Origin: Catonia carolina
Taxonomy: Eukaryota; Arthropoda; Insecta; Hemiptera; Achilidae
DNA length: 64,000 nucleotides
Direction: 5' to 3'
Assembly (NCBI GenBank): GCA_035578175.1
Contig: JAQMRL010000022.1
Coordinates: 1,302,001-1,366,000 of the forward strand
Below the pieces are notes generated by a model. That model made no database searches and was not told where the DNA came from. It saw only the letters and a list, made by a program, of their open reading frames with translations. The number at the start of each line of letters is the position of its first letter. Positions within the stretch are counted from its first letter, which is position 1. A program made the position numbers and the translations under genes. Positions 12,301 through 21,850 of the stretch are shown piece by piece.

Positions 12301-13147
12301 CCTACTTAAATGCAAAATAACTGCCTTTTTACAATTTAGAACGTTTAGTATTTTCTTTCAAACAATTAAAAGTAATATTTATTCTTTAAAATACATTACC
12401 AAAGATAAATATGAGTACCGATGTATGAACATACTCGGACACCAACCACACCAATCATTAATCAATACCGTCTGCAATTTGTTTTCACACCAAAATGAAA
12501 CTTACAGATCAGTAGTATTAAAATTCCACATTAATGTAACTACAAATGCAGTATAAAAACTTAAACAACAGAAAATGTTCGCTAAAAAATATTTTAAACA
12601 GATTTACAAAGAATTATTACCTAATTTTCGTTTGTTATGCAGTCCACAGTTTCTACAATTCGACCATTCGTTGCAATCTACCGGTTAACGATTTTCCTAC
12701 AAACATTGGGCTCCTGAGCCACACATGTCCGTGAACGCAAAATGTTTATACATACTGTTAATTAAAATTTCGGTATTTTTTCACACATCAACGATTTTTA
12801 GAAAATTTGTTACAAACACCGGCAAGATGTGCATTATACTACGTTTGTAGTACAACAGAACAATATTTATTACACACAAAACTAAGCAGTTGCAAATTTG
12901 AAATTAACCTATATTAGTAAAAAAGTTGTTCTATCTTTTACAAAACGCTGAAAAGGTCTGTAATAAAATGACGTCGGGCACCTCCTCTCACATAGCGCAC
13001 AGAAGCCTGCTATATATAAACGATCATTAACTGAGTTTTGTTTATTTTTATTTTTTAAGCATGGCAACTACTAAATCTAGCACCTACCTTCACCTTTCTC
13101 CTTTTTGTGTTTCTTATGTCTCTTGGGTGTTTCATCGCCTTCACCAC
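111..13147 (-). CDS. BRD7: BRD7-type bromodomain protein, spliced gene, ends uncertain
   Basis: Seen: ten minus-strand exons with GT-AG borders and matching phases: 13088-13147, 11789-12042, 10585-10702, 9165-9424, 5904-6101, 4601-4725, 2868-2982, 2242-2425, 1898-2033 and 111-399 (about 570 residues). Order: Lys/His-rich basic stretch, bromodomain, acidic linker, then the region shared by BRD7 and BRD9 (GFKEDRRN, YAPSYDSTFANLTKEESDL, LLDLLTGGDH). Known of the family: BRD7 reads acetylated histones and is a subunit of the PBAF type of SWI/SNF remodeller in the nucleus. The YDSTFAN block and the KRLLHTGVKIMS helix favour BRD7 over BRD9. Human BRD7 (about 650 residues) continues past the last block seen here, so the C-terminus may lie beyond position 1; alternatively the stop at 111-113 is real, with AATAAA at 6-11. 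The initiator exon was not found. Introns hold several transposon copies. Confidence 0.9.
1230..1620 (-). repeat. copy A of a four-copy dispersed repeat family
   Basis: On the minus strand it starts near CATAACAGGCAGGTTAATG and ends at TTTTGGCTGATGACCTAAA. The same sequence recurs at 42004-42412 (+), 54588-55030 (-) and 55062-55380 (+). A 110-residue open frame containing MTEAFKNNRGRGVK is open only in this copy; other copies have stops. I see no transposase or reverse transcriptase, so it is a non-autonomous element of unknown class, in a BRD7 intron. Confidence 0.7.
1898..2033 (-). CDS. BRD7: BRD7 exon, SYAPSYDSTFANLTKEESDL block
   Basis: Encodes KPLYYGAFGSYAPSYDSTFA and NLTKEESDLVFQTYGDEAA. 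It closely follows the human BRD7 stretch YSSYAPHYDSTFANISKDDS, which is why BRD7 is preferred over BRD9. The acceptor follows a T-rich tract ending TTTTAG; the donor is GTAAAA. Confidence 0.92.
2242..2425 (-). CDS. BRD7: BRD7 exon, core of BRD7/9 C-terminal region
   Basis: Encodes MGFLRQKKDGSTSLSIL, then RPVSLGQLVGKLTHGTGQLQ and GFKEDRRNVAKTG. The PV-LG-L-GKL and GFKEDRRN blocks are diagnostic of the BRD7/BRD9 family (Pfam DUF3512 region). The donor is GTAAAT and leaves phase 1, which the next exon completes as Val. Confidence 0.9.
2587..2772. mobile_element. MITE-like element with 23-bp inverted ends
   Basis: TGTAAAAGTTTAGAATGGTC at 2587 is answered by the near-perfect reverse complement ending at 2772 (one mismatch in 23). 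Size is 186 bp, within an intron of the BRD7-like gene. No clear target duplication, so the superfamily is unassigned. Confidence 0.55.
2868..2982 (-). CDS. BRD7: BRD7 exon, coiled segment PEEILEQAQKAAQHAADKLS
   Basis: Encodes KFEAIPDDLTPEEILEQAQK and AAQHAADKLSLKRPNTK. It is helical and joins in phase 0 to MGFLRQKKDGS, which parallels the KPDSKMGYLKRNGDGS segment of BRD9 and the FERRKPDGTTTL segment of BRD7. Acceptor TTTTAG, donor GTAAGA. Confidence 0.87.
3896..4094 (+). mobile_element. 5'-truncated RTE-like LINE fragment with 10-bp target duplication
   Basis: A plus-strand frame reads RKPGRRRISWLGNLRTWF and LFRLAADKVKIAMMVAHIRS, the C-terminal end of an RTE/BovB-like LINE protein. It ends in a GAA-type tail. 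The flanks ACAGAACTAA at 3886-3895 and 4095-4104 are an exact 10-bp duplication, so this is a dead-on-arrival retrotransposition into a BRD7 intron. Confidence 0.8.
4601..4725 (-). CDS. BRD7: BRD7 exon, acidic linker
   Basis: Encodes VKEERDDKDGDRDDVQTPGS and PDTPLRRGPHFLPE, a hydrophilic spacer between the bromodomain and the BRD7/9 C-terminal region. The PDTPLRR site looks like a proline-directed phosphorylation motif (inference). Acceptor ATGTAG, donor GTAAGT. Confidence 0.85.
5070..5690. mobile_element. piggyBac-like MITE with TTAA duplication
   Basis: TTAA at 5066-5069 and 5691-5694 flanks inverted ends CCCCTTACCGGTT and AACCGGCAAGGGG (one mismatch). The 621-bp interior has no transposase. 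Near the right end the phrases CGACGTAATAAGCCGACAG, CCGACATAATATTCCGTC and GCGACGTAATATTCTG are variants of one subterminal motif, typical of transposase-binding repeats (inference). Located in a BRD7 intron. Confidence 0.75.
5797..5836. repeat. perfect 19-bp hairpin with 2-base loop
   Basis: ATCCAGTCTGTCACTGATA, then TT, then its exact reverse complement. It lies just right of the TTAA-flanked MITE and about 70 bases downstream, on the gene strand, of the bromodomain exon 5904-6101. Confidence 0.9.
5904..6101 (-). CDS. BRD7: BRD7 exon, C-terminal half of bromodomain
   Basis: Encodes DDFKLMCGNAMVYNHPDTIY followed by the KAAKRLLHTGVKIMS helix. The Asn of VYN is the conserved residue that hydrogen-bonds acetyl-lysine, so the reader pocket looks functional. 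After the domain come LVPSLPFML and FDVSDLK. Acceptor TTTCAG and donor GTAAGT; phase 0 on both sides. Confidence 0.93.
7644..7896. mobile_element. Tc1/mariner-type MITE with 37-bp inverted ends
   Basis: TA dinucleotides at 7642-7643 and 7897-7898 flank ends beginning TCGTCCATCCAATGGTAAAC and its reverse complement (about 33 of 37 positions match). Total 253 bp with no coding capacity. TA duplication and length fit a Tc1/mariner MITE. Confidence 0.7.
9165..9424 (-). CDS. BRD7: BRD7 exon, N-terminal half of bromodomain
   Basis: Encodes SPLQKLLDHLQRLLEKKDP, then FFAWPVTDQIAPGYSQII and PMDFSSMRQKIDDM. This is helix Z, the ZA loop and helix A of a BRD7/BRD9-type bromodomain, including the AP-GYS-II-PMDF signature. 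The FAWPV shelf precedes the acetyl-lysine pocket. The donor GTAAGT follows LNDYV and joins in phase 0 to the next exon, DDFKLMC. Confidence 0.93.
9790..9900 (+). repeat. degenerate SINE-like fragment
   Basis: Resembles the SINE copy at 10245-10380: both share ATCACTCTTC-TCATC followed by TGCATTAGCA. The tRNA-like head is not convincing. Low certainty. Confidence 0.3.
10245..10380 (+). repeat. tRNA-derived SINE fragment
   Basis: Contains a B-box-like GCCGGGTTCAATTTCTGG and then CATCATCTGCATTAGCAGT, the 3' core shared with the SINE copies at 14181-14284 and 60480-60712. It lies in a BRD7 intron. Confidence 0.5.
10585..10702 (-). CDS. BRD7: BRD7 exon, linker before the bromodomain
   Basis: Encodes a charged linker starting EKRKRLRDESSQDD and ending LTHDLKTG, between an acceptor TTAAAG and a donor GTATGA. 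Phase 0 in, phase 1 out, agreeing with the flanking exons. No domain is visible. Confidence 0.8.
11789..12042 (-). CDS. BRD7: BRD7 exon, ERPAGLKLILKVG block and Lys-rich run
   Basis: Encodes ERPAGLKLILKVG, matching the conserved KPLKLVLKVGG of BRD7, then a Ser/Pro-rich stretch and a long Lys/Asp/His run ending KKKKHHHK. The acceptor follows TTGCAG and the donor is GTAACA. Phase 1 on entry and phase 0 on exit fit both neighbouring exons. Confidence 0.85.
13088..13147 (-). CDS. BRD7: BRD7 exon, N-terminal basic stretch (first exon seen)
   Basis: Reads GGEGDETPKRHKKHKKEKGE on the minus strand, between an acceptor CTATAG and a donor GTAGGT. The KRHKKHKKEK run resembles the N-terminal KKHKKHK of vertebrate BRD7 and is a likely nuclear localisation signal. 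The frame has no ATG here and needs one base from an upstream exon, so translation starts further right, probably near 13.4-13.6 kb. I could not identify the start. Confidence 0.7.
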
Positions 13148-13589
13148 CTATAGTCGCCAGGGTTAAAAATTGTATAAATTCCTGGCCGCACAAAAAAAAT
13201 AATAATCAACGAAAAGTTAATTCGCTAGCAAAATTTTCTTGTTGTTTATCGTTGTTGATGACAGTTATGCTGTCGTTTTGTAACATAAATGACCAGTGCC
13301 GATCTAACCTTTAGACGACAAACTAATCACTTTACCCTAAAAAACTTTACTTTTTGAATCATCAATGGCTCTAAAATGATATTTAAAATTTGTTACACGA
13401 TAAAAGTTTGAATTGTAATAATATTTTTAGAAGCTCAATTACTTCAGTAGTGAACTTTGGAATCCGCCATTTGTTACGCTCAAGAAGTTTACATCATAAC
13501 CTACAGATAGCGCGCGCTTGTCATTTCAGCTCGTTTTTCATTCTGGATTTACTCGCGGTTGATTTTGAACTTCAACCTCACTGATGAAA

Positions 13590-14180
13590 CGGATGGATAC
13601 TCCATCTGGTATTAAACAGTTTAATTTAAAATAATAGAATATTTACTCATTAATCGCCTTAAATAAATCTGTAATATAATTTCATTATATTATTTCATCA
13701 TGTTACTGTACAAAATATGCATAACAAAACAATAGGTAAAAGAAAAACAAAGAAGCATTTTGTTAGGCCTACTATGCTAAAACACAAGCATGTACAAAAA
13801 TTATGTAGTCATAATTTTTTTTTGAAATTAATAATAATGAAATTCATAGTCAATTTTGCCTCAGTTTTAATTTGATGACCCTCTGGATTAGTCTAGAAGC
13901 AGAGTGATCAGCTGTTTAACACCTGATTTTTGCAGACTAAGGTTGCTGATTGAAATCCTAGTATAGGTACAGTTGAGCCGTTCTTAGTTTGCTCCTACTG
14001 TCAACAAACAAAAGCCACCTACTACAGGGTGCACACTAGAGTCTGCGACTTTACGGATATCGTATTCCTATTAAGTTAACTATTTTTTAATATATAAGTA
14101 CTTAAAACATCAGTAATGGTATGATGTAGGCCTAACAATTTCATTTAGAAAAATACTTTTAAAAGTATTTTGTATTTAAA
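13590..14180. other. intergenic, only a weak SINE-like piece
   Basis: No coding sequence seen. Around 13900-14035 the phrase TTGCTGATTGAAATCC is weakly B-box-like, so a decayed tRNA-derived SINE is possible. The 5' end of the BRD7-like transcript probably lies at the left edge, near 13.4-13.6 kb. Confidence 0.4.
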
Positions 14181-14284
14181 TTTTTTTTTTTTTTTTTTTT
14201 TGGTTTAACGTCCGACTGTTATGCAATTACTGCTAATGCAGACGGTGAAGGATGAAATGATTTTTTGTAACGTATGAAAATATG
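14181..14284 (-). mobile_element. tRNA-derived SINE, 3' part, with 11-bp target duplication
   Basis: A 21-base T run (poly-A on the minus strand) is followed by GGTTTAACGTCCGACTG and GCTAATGCAGACGGTGAAGG, the reverse complement of the SINE at 60480-60712. TTGTATTTAAA at 14170-14180 and 14285-14295 is the target duplication. 5'-truncated copy. Confidence 0.8.
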
Positions 14285-14440
14285 TTGTATTTAAATACTT
14301 TTGAAAGTATTTTGTTGTTACTTTTTAATAAGCGTGTACACATTTTAATATAATGCGCATGCTCAGTGACGTCATTATTTGTTTACATTAGGAGCAAACT
14401 TAGAGAGGCTGGACTATAGCTACTTTTATAGGGATGTGAA

Positions 14441-14640
14441 TGCTAGACATAGGTTACTGGTGTATTTTGATGGTTGGGGTTCAATTAACCAAACTTTGTA
14501 AGGAATGGTCGGCCTGGGTCTGTCCAAGACTACACCTCATTTTCATATCATACACATCATCTTCATCTCATTGGGTCACGGAGTTGCTATTGTTCTGAAT
14601 TGAACAGATTGCAACATACACGCATTAGGGATAAAAAAAT
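14441..14640 (+). repeat. second SINE-like element
   Basis: A B-box-like GGTTGGGGTTCAATTAACC is followed by a body with CACCTCATTTTCATATCA and CATCTCATTGGGTCACGG and an A-rich end. Layout fits a tRNA-derived SINE; borders are not defined. Confidence 0.45.
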
Positions 14641-14873
14641 TTAATTTGAAACATTTCAATATAATAATTTTAAACATGAAAAGTCAGTAGGCCTAAACAT
14701 TATCAAGTTTTGAAATTCAACTTTAAAACCTTTGTTACAGTCTTCATCAGAGTACTTGGCCGTTAAATTTTACTAAGTTGTAGCATTTGGGTTTGTGTAC
14801 CATTATGAAATATAATAACAAGCTCTAACTCATGTCTAAAGACTGAAATGGTATCTTTGAGTATATTTAAGAA

Positions 14874-17800
14874 CTCCGTCAACGGTGTTTCGTAACACCG
14901 CCGGTTGCAAGCCCGGGGCCTCATCCAGCAAATGGTGAGGAAGGAGGAGCAGGAGGAGTAACAACCTCGTTAAAAAACCAAGGACCATCTGGCTCCGGAT
15001 GGCAGCACCTTGTAAGGGCCCCTACCTAGGGTTACTAGGCGAACATGGTCAACGACCTTGATGGCGGACGAAGAAGTAATTCTCAACGGCAGAGAGGGCG
15101 GAAGAACCTAGAGTGGCGACTCGAATGAAAGGCCCTGCTGGCTTGGAAGCAGTAAAGTAGCAGCCCTACTACCAAGCTTAACCTGCGCAGCGTTCGTATC
15201 GCGGCCAGGGGATTTATAGATTTACTGGCGAACTCATAAACAGCCTCGGATTTAGGACAAGAAATTGCGGTAACACTAATAGGAATGTCAAAAGAAAGAA
15301 ATTTGGAATTGCGGATACACTAAAATTGGCTACATGGAATGTTAGGGGACTGTCAAGTAAGGAGCATGAATTAAATATAACTCTAAGGGAACAGAAAGTG
15401 GATATAGCAGTGATTACGGAAACAAAGAAGAAATTACAGGGAACAAAAGATTTGGAGGATTATTGGATGGTTTATAAAGGAGTTCCACAGAGTAGGAGAG
15501 CATGTGCAGGAGTGGCGGTTTTGGTTAGTAATAGATGGAGGGATAATATATCGGATTATATGTATATAAATGAAAGAATGATAAGTGTAAGGTTTAAAAT
15601 AGAGAGAGGTCATCTAACAGTGATAGCAGTTTATGCACCTGATGAAAGTAAAAGAGAAGAAACAGGTGATTTTTACGATGACTTACAGAAGGTTCTGAAT
15701 AAGACTAACAAGACAGACCACGTTGCCATCGTTGGAGATTTTAATGCTAGAGTTGGCAACATTCCAATTACAGGAGCAATAGGTCCATTTGGTGAGACAG
15801 TAATGAATCACAATGGCCTAGAATTGAGGCAATTTGTTTCCTTCAATGGTCTGAAAATTACTAATACATTTTTTAGGAAGAAAGATATACATAAATTTAC
15901 TTGGAGCGCGAGAGGTTTAAGATCGGTAATAGATTATGTAATAGTCAATGATAAGATGAAAAGCCTGGTGCAGGATGTAAGAGTCTTCAGAGGGTGTAGC
16001 ATCTGTAGTGATCATTATTTACTGGTAAGCAAAGTGGTCATACTGAGGAAATGGAAAGCAATCAAAAAGTGCCAAAAAGAAAAAGATGAAGTATATAAAG
16101 TACACCTGCTACAAGAAGAAAGTATTTGAAGTTTATACCAGAAAAGATTACAGGGACACCTCTTGGAGATGCCAACTGAGGAAGATATAGACATTGAATG
16201 GGATAATAGAAGGTCTTGTATTCAGAAAGCTGCAACTGAGGCACTGGGGAAGAGGATAAAGAGAAGAAGCAGAAGAAGGTTGCGTATTTGGAACTCAGAG
16301 ATAGCAGAAGCAATTAGAGAGAAACAAAAATCTTATCTGAACTTCTTACAAAAGAAAACACTGGAAGCTAAGATAGAATACACCCAGAAAAGGAACTTTG
16401 CAAGAAAGATTGTAAGAACAGCTCAACAAGATTCATGGGATAGGTTCATAAATGTTGTGGAAAATGATATATATGGTAGGCAGCAATGTGCTTACAAGAT
16501 AATGAAATCCTTAAATAGAGGAGAAAGAGATAACGCTTCATTGAATCTCATTTCTGATCAACAGTGGAAGCAACATTACAAAGACCTGTGGTGCTCTGAA
16601 AATGCTACGAATAACATAAGTATGAGGGAATGGGACAGTATGTCAGTAGACCCAATAACTATGGAGGAGCTACAAATAGTATTAAAAAGTGTTAAGAACA
16701 GGAAGGCTACAGGAATCGATGGAATGAATGGAGAATTGTTTAAGTGTGGTGGTGTATTGTTGGAACTCAGAATTTTACATCTGTTGAATGATTGTTGGAG
16801 GAAGTGCAAAATCCCGGAATCATGGAATAAAGCGGAGGTAATTTCTCTTTTTAAAAAAGGAAAGAGGAATGATTGCAAAAATTACCGTGGTATTAGCTTA
16901 CTAAATGTGGGCTATAAGATATATTCGAAAATAATTAATAACCGATTAAAGAACATAGCTGAAGCAATACTACAAGAAGAACAAAATGGATTTAGATCTG
17001 GCCGCTCATGCTCTGATAACATCTTCTCAGTGAAAAGAATAATAGAGAAAAGAAGAGAATTTAACCTAGAAACTCATATGGCATTTATTGACTTCGAAAA
17101 AGCGTTTGATCGAGTAGATAGGAATAGGCTCTGGAAGATTCTGTGGAGGAAAGGTTATCCCATTCATCTAATAAACACAATCAAAAGTTTATATAACGAT
17201 ACGCAAATAGTGATAAATACGGGTAAAAATAGACTAACAGAAATGAAGATTAATCAAGGAGTGAGACAAGGGTGTAGTTTATCACCCACTTTATTTAATA
17301 TATATATTGACCACATTCTTAGAATTTGGAAAGGTAGAGTTAATCCGGGAATTAGATTAAGTGATGACGACTACCTAAATGTTTTACTATTTGCGGATGA
17401 TTTATGGATTGTGCAGGAAAATGAAGAAGAACTCCAAAGATCAGTGTACATGCTGAACGAATTGTGCAAGGAATATAATTTTAGAGTTTCCGTAAAGAAA
17501 TAAAAAATAATGGCGTTCACTGGTAACTATCCTACGAGGTCCAAAATTGTGATCGATAATGATATACTAGAGCAAGTATCACGGTGTAATTATCTAGGTT
17601 GTGACCTTAGTTTCATTCAAGAATTTGATGTAGAAAGGAAAGTTGGGAAATTCCAGGCAATTTGCGGTAATATTAGTAGAACCCTAGGAAATAAAACACG
17701 GAAAGAAACCAGACTAAAATTTTATAAAGTGATGGCTGCCCCAGTACTATTATATGGGAGCGAATCGTGGGTCAGTACAAGACCACAAGAGAGTAAAATA

Positions 17801-18215
17801 CAGGCTGCGGAAATGAGGTTTCTAAGAAGAACAAAGGGTTGTAGCTGGAGAGACCAACTAAGGAACGAGGCTATACGAAGAGAACTGAATATCTACAATC
17901 TGAATGAAAAGGTGAAAGAATATAGATCGAAATGGAAAGACCACGTAGAGAGAATGTCAAATGAAAGGGTTCCCCTCAAAGTTTTAAAGTACAGATCGGA
18001 AGGGAGGAGAGATGTGGGGAGACCACGCAAGAGATGGGAGTGATTGTTGTAAGAATCATATAAAGACATAATGTAACAAAACAGGAAGATATATATAAAA
18101 TATATAACTTAAATGTTGTGTAAATACATAGGAAAAGGAAATTGAGTTAAATTTTGCTGTTATGAGTCGGAACAGGCGCAAGCCTAATCCTTGTTTGTAA
18201 GAAGAAGAAGAAGAA
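14874..18215 (+). mobile_element. full-length RTE-like LINE, 3.34 kb, 15-bp target duplication
   Basis: GAGTATATTTAAGAA at 14859-14873 and 18216-18230 is an exact 15-bp duplication bounding the element. A 5' leader of about 300 bases precedes one long frame encoding an endonuclease and a reverse transcriptase. The 3' end is a GAA microsatellite, as in many RTE-type LINEs. Single-ORF layout, size and simple-repeat tail support the RTE/BovB-like assignment; the exact clade would need a tree. Confidence 0.9.
15182..18043 (+). pseudogene. LINE polyprotein: endonuclease plus reverse transcriptase, two nonsense codons
   Basis: One reading frame from 15182 to the TGA at 18041-18043, broken only by TGA at 16127 and TAA at 17501, with no frameshift. 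Order: apurinic-type endonuclease (ATWNVRGLSSKEHEL, AVITETK, VGDFNARVG, then SVIDYVIV and SDHYLL), reverse transcriptase (NRKATGIDG, NYRGISLLN, FIDFEKAFDRVD, GVRQGCSLSP, FADDLW), then a C-terminal region with LLYGSESW and GRPRKRWE. The YADD-type catalytic box is FADD. Catalytic motifs of both enzymes are present, so only two point changes silence it and the insertion is young. The true start is unclear; no ATG begins the conserved part, and the open frame extends upstream of TTG at 15326. Confidence 0.9.
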
Positions 18216-18230
18216 GAGTATATTTAAGAA

Positions 18231-18976
18231 TGGTGTATTTCCCTTACTCATGTACTCTCTGTATGTACAACTCTTTACTGTTTCCCTAATTATTTATAAA
18301 TTTATATTTAAATATTTTAAGATTTAAATATTCTTTTCAGTCAACTTCTATAATCTCATTCTATTAATAACGCATTAAATTTCTATCTCTTAGGTTTATG
18401 AAGTCTATTTTATGTATTAAATTTCTTAATCTCTTTGCTTCACTGATTTGGTACAGAGAAATAAATTACAGCTCATCAGCACAGAAAAATGTTGTGTAAC
18501 AATAAGAGTTATAGAAAATTAAGTGCCCAAGAATTTTTCTTAATGGATTTTATCTACAGTGCTTAGTTTAGCATTAATTAGTCATGTTCCATATTTTAGT
18601 CATCAAAATCAAAGACCAAGACAGGTTGATTTTCATTTAGAACCATCCACTTATGATTAGGTTTTGTTTTTCATTAATTACTCTGGCAAGAGAAAGCTGT
18701 GTGAGTGTTTCACACCAGATATATTATTTGAGTAAAAAGTAGGTTTTTCTTCTGTAGTTTTCAAACAAGAAACATAATGTTAATAATATTTAGAATCGGT
18801 TATCTATTTTGAATGTCATTACTTACTAACGTAGTTAACAAAATTTGTAGTAATAGAAAGATTAATTGCAGTTCATAGCTCAAGATAAGGTGCAGTTTGT
18901 AAATGGTTATATTATTTAGGAAAATGATTAGGAATTTTTTAAACATTGTGAATATCAGATTGCATCTCATAATGTA
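18231..18976. other. AT-rich intergenic stretch
   Basis: No gene, repeat or RNA recognised. Confidence 0.5.
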
Positions 18977-19583
18977 ACGAGTCATCGTGAAAGGTTGTAT
19001 CCATTTAAAAAAATTACAGTTTAAAAACTACTAGAGATAATTTTTTTTGTTATTAACAGAAAATATTAGTTTTGTACATACCTTAATAATTACCTATAAG
19101 AACACCACTGGTTGCTCTGCACACATCTAAATGATAGTTGACCTCTGTTCAGGTGAGCTGAGTCATATCGAGCATGACTGAAGCAAGAGCAGTAGCAATT
19201 CGTTGTCATAAATGATTCACATTTCAAATTTTCTGTCTATAGACACGATTTTTAGCATAATCCCAGAAGAAAAAATTAAGCGGGTTTAACTCTGAACTTT
19301 TCGGAGGCCAAAGCATGGGACTGGCCTTACCGATTCGTCGGTCAGGGAACATTTCATTGAGGGCGTGGCGCACTGGAAGACTGAAATGAGGAGGCGCACT
19401 GTCTTGTTGCCAAATTATGTTAATGTTTTTCTCCAATTCAATTTGTTCAACTTGCGGTACAGTTATACCAACAAAAAAAACTTTAATATTTTCTGTTTAC
19501 ATCAAAAAAATTTATGACTTTCTCTCCAGTAGGTTTTAAACTGTAATTTTTTAAAATAGATACAACCTTCCTTGATGACCCGG
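18977..19583 (-). mobile_element. internally deleted Tc1/mariner element
   Basis: TA at 18975-18976 and 19584-19585 flanks long inverted ends of about 50 bp (GGTTGTATCCATTTAAAAAA and its counterpart TTTTTTAAAATAGATACAACC). Inside, 19209-19445 on the minus strand keeps a transposase remnant: WQQDSAPPHFSLPVRHALNE and MLWPPKSSELNPLNFFFWDY. Known of the family: these blocks carry the second and third catalytic acidic residues of IS630/Tc1/mariner transposases; here the usual SPDLTPLD reads SSELNPLN, so the third acid is lost. Total 607 bp, so it is non-autonomous. Confidence 0.8.
19209..19445 (-). pseudogene. mariner-like transposase fragment
   Basis: C-terminal catalytic part only: NIIWQQDSAPPHF, FPDRRIGKASPMLWPP, and FFFWDYAKNRVYRQKI. 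The first catalytic Asp and the DNA-binding domain are missing, and the third acidic residue position is changed (LNPLN). Part of the 607-bp TA-flanked element. Confidence 0.8.
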
Positions 19584-19585
19584 TA

Positions 19586-21269
19586 TATAAAGTATAATAG
19601 AAATAAAAATAATAATCTTTATTGTGTAATACAACATTACATAGGTAGATTACCAGAGTTTAAATACATATTTTCTTAACATTTAAAAAAAAGCAGCTCC
19701 TTCCATTTTTGCTTTTAACTTAACTTTTACGTTCACTATTAATTATGTTGTTTTTCTGTGTACCAGTACATCACATTTTATGGGCAAAGTTTGACTCTAA
19801 AATAAAAGTAAAAATTTATTTAATATAGTATCTTTCCAGAATTTTTAAGATTTAAATAAAACAAGATGTACACAATTTAATAGGCCTACAATTGTTCCAT
19901 TTTCTCTTATTATTTATAAAATTTAGTTAATTAATAATTTATAAAAAGTTCTAAACTTTCGACCATCAACAAATAAGCCAACCACCATTCCTGCCTTCCG
20001 TATGGTCTTCTAAAAAACTCCCTTTCATTGGTGAATAGGTTGGAGTTTTTAGAAGAAGGTGAATTTTGGTCACTTACTCCCAAATTTTACAGATTGTGCA
20101 GTTCTCTATTGCTTCTAATATAATTATGCTTTGATAGTTAAACTGGGTGGGTGGTACTCTTAATTTTGAGCTGGAAGACAACACAGTGCTTTGCTAATGG
20201 TACTCTACATTTTAAATGCTTCTCACCCTGACCAAGACTGCTTTGTAATCTGTAGTTACTGTTGCATCTTGAATTGACAGCACTTTCAATATCTTCTGAA
20301 AGTGATTTGAACCTGAACCTTTCTATAATTTCATAGCGCTCTTTTTTTAATCTCCTCTGAAAATTTTAGGTCCAAAATGTAAGACAACTGCATGGTTAAA
20401 GTATTCTTTTGAATTGGGCTACCAAGTTAAAACTTTCTCTTCGATTACATATTCTGTCAAGTTTCAACAACAGTAGACAACAGATTTTAGGAAGGTGATT
20501 ACTGGGCATATCCCTCAAGTTAATCAACTAGTTAATCATTTTTTTTTTGCTACATATGATTCCAGTGATCTAACACCCACCTCAGCTTGCACAAAATGAT
20601 TGGGTGTATTCAGTGGAAGTAGAAATAGCCTTTTAATAAAATGAACCTGTACCTTTTAAATTAGTTTAATACGCTGTGGAGCCCGAATTTTTATTATTAT
20701 ATATCAGAGTGCTTTCCACCATTGTTTTATACTGACTAAGTTTTGTACCCGAATCGTGTCAGAATGATTGGTATGGAATTATACGGCAATTTCAAGGAAA
20801 ACCATAAAAAATTAAAAAGTAAACTGATTTTTCATTATATGATATTATTAAAACATGATTAATAATTCAATAATTAACTATAATAATAGTCAATATTATG
20901 TAATTGTAATAATAAGCTGTCAAGTGTCACCAACTCAATTTTGACTTGATCAGATCAAGTAAATTACAAACCATGATTGGGTAAATGTTTTTTGAATTCA
21001 CTTCTAACAGCTCAGTATGAAATGATTCAATAACAACGAGCATCCAATCCGTCTCACGATTCTATTAAAAACACTATTATGCTAGAGACGGATCAGTCTC
21101 TCAAAAGTAAATTTTACAGATCTGTAAAATAACCTGTTAAGTATAATTATTTTTATTATTATTTCAATACTGAAGTAGGTAGTATTAATGTATGTAGGTA
21201 ATATAAGATGTAATGTCTAATGCTCGTATCTTCATTTCTTTTTCAGTCCAGCGATCAAGACCCTCCTAA
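19586..21269. other. gene-free AT-rich stretch with one short hairpin
   Basis: Only a hairpin at about 20008-20057 (CTTCTAAAAAACTCC with GGAGTTTTTAGAAG) stands out. No coding region or known element recognised. Confidence 0.5.
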
Positions 21270-21842
21270 CAGTGGCGGCTTGTGCCTTCAAAAATAGGTG
21301 AAGAGTTACAAAAACCGAGCAAAAATAGTAGCCCTATACTTATAAGTATCCGCGAGACTTCCGAGAGTAAAAAATATTAAATACACACATACAAAACAAC
21401 TGTCTGACACCTCAAACACAAAACAACTTACGTTCAGCTACATATAACATGCAGGTGCAGTAGGCTGGTCGACCCGCCGCGATCTCTTCACTATTCAGGG
21501 ACGGGTGGGGAGACCTAGGCGTGCATATTTACCACGATATCTCCGTTTTCATGGCAACCGGCTCTCGCTGGAAGAGAAGCAGCGGTTACCCGCCTAACTC
21601 TTCACTTGGGCATTTATTAAGTATATTAAGGCCATTATAAAGGCTATTTAAAACATTAGAAAGCGATCTAAGCAGATTCAATAATTTTATGTACTTTTTA
21701 CAGGACACTTCTTCATTTATTGTAAAAGAAAATATAGCTATAACAGAAATTGTACTTATTTTGTGAGAGAAATAAATTTCGATACCATCCAGAAAATAGG
21801 TGAAGAGGCTCTTCACTTACTTTACCTGATTATCCGCCGCTG
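21270..21842. mobile_element. hAT-like non-autonomous element with 8-bp target duplication
   Basis: CCTCCTAA at 21262-21269 and 21843-21850 is an exact 8-bp duplication. The ends CAGTGGCGG and CCGCCGCTG are inverted, and GGTGAAGAG recurs inverted near both ends. The 8-bp duplication and CAG/CTG termini fit the hAT superfamily. The 573-bp interior has no transposase and includes a GC-richer central part. Confidence 0.75.
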
Positions 21843-21850
21843 CCTCCTAA

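Noticed and set aside
12970..13065. TGACGTCGGG, then CTATATATAAACG, then ATG at 13063: looks like a plus-strand promoter and start
   Set aside because: The following frame is only antisense to a BRD7 exon and stops after about 30 residues.
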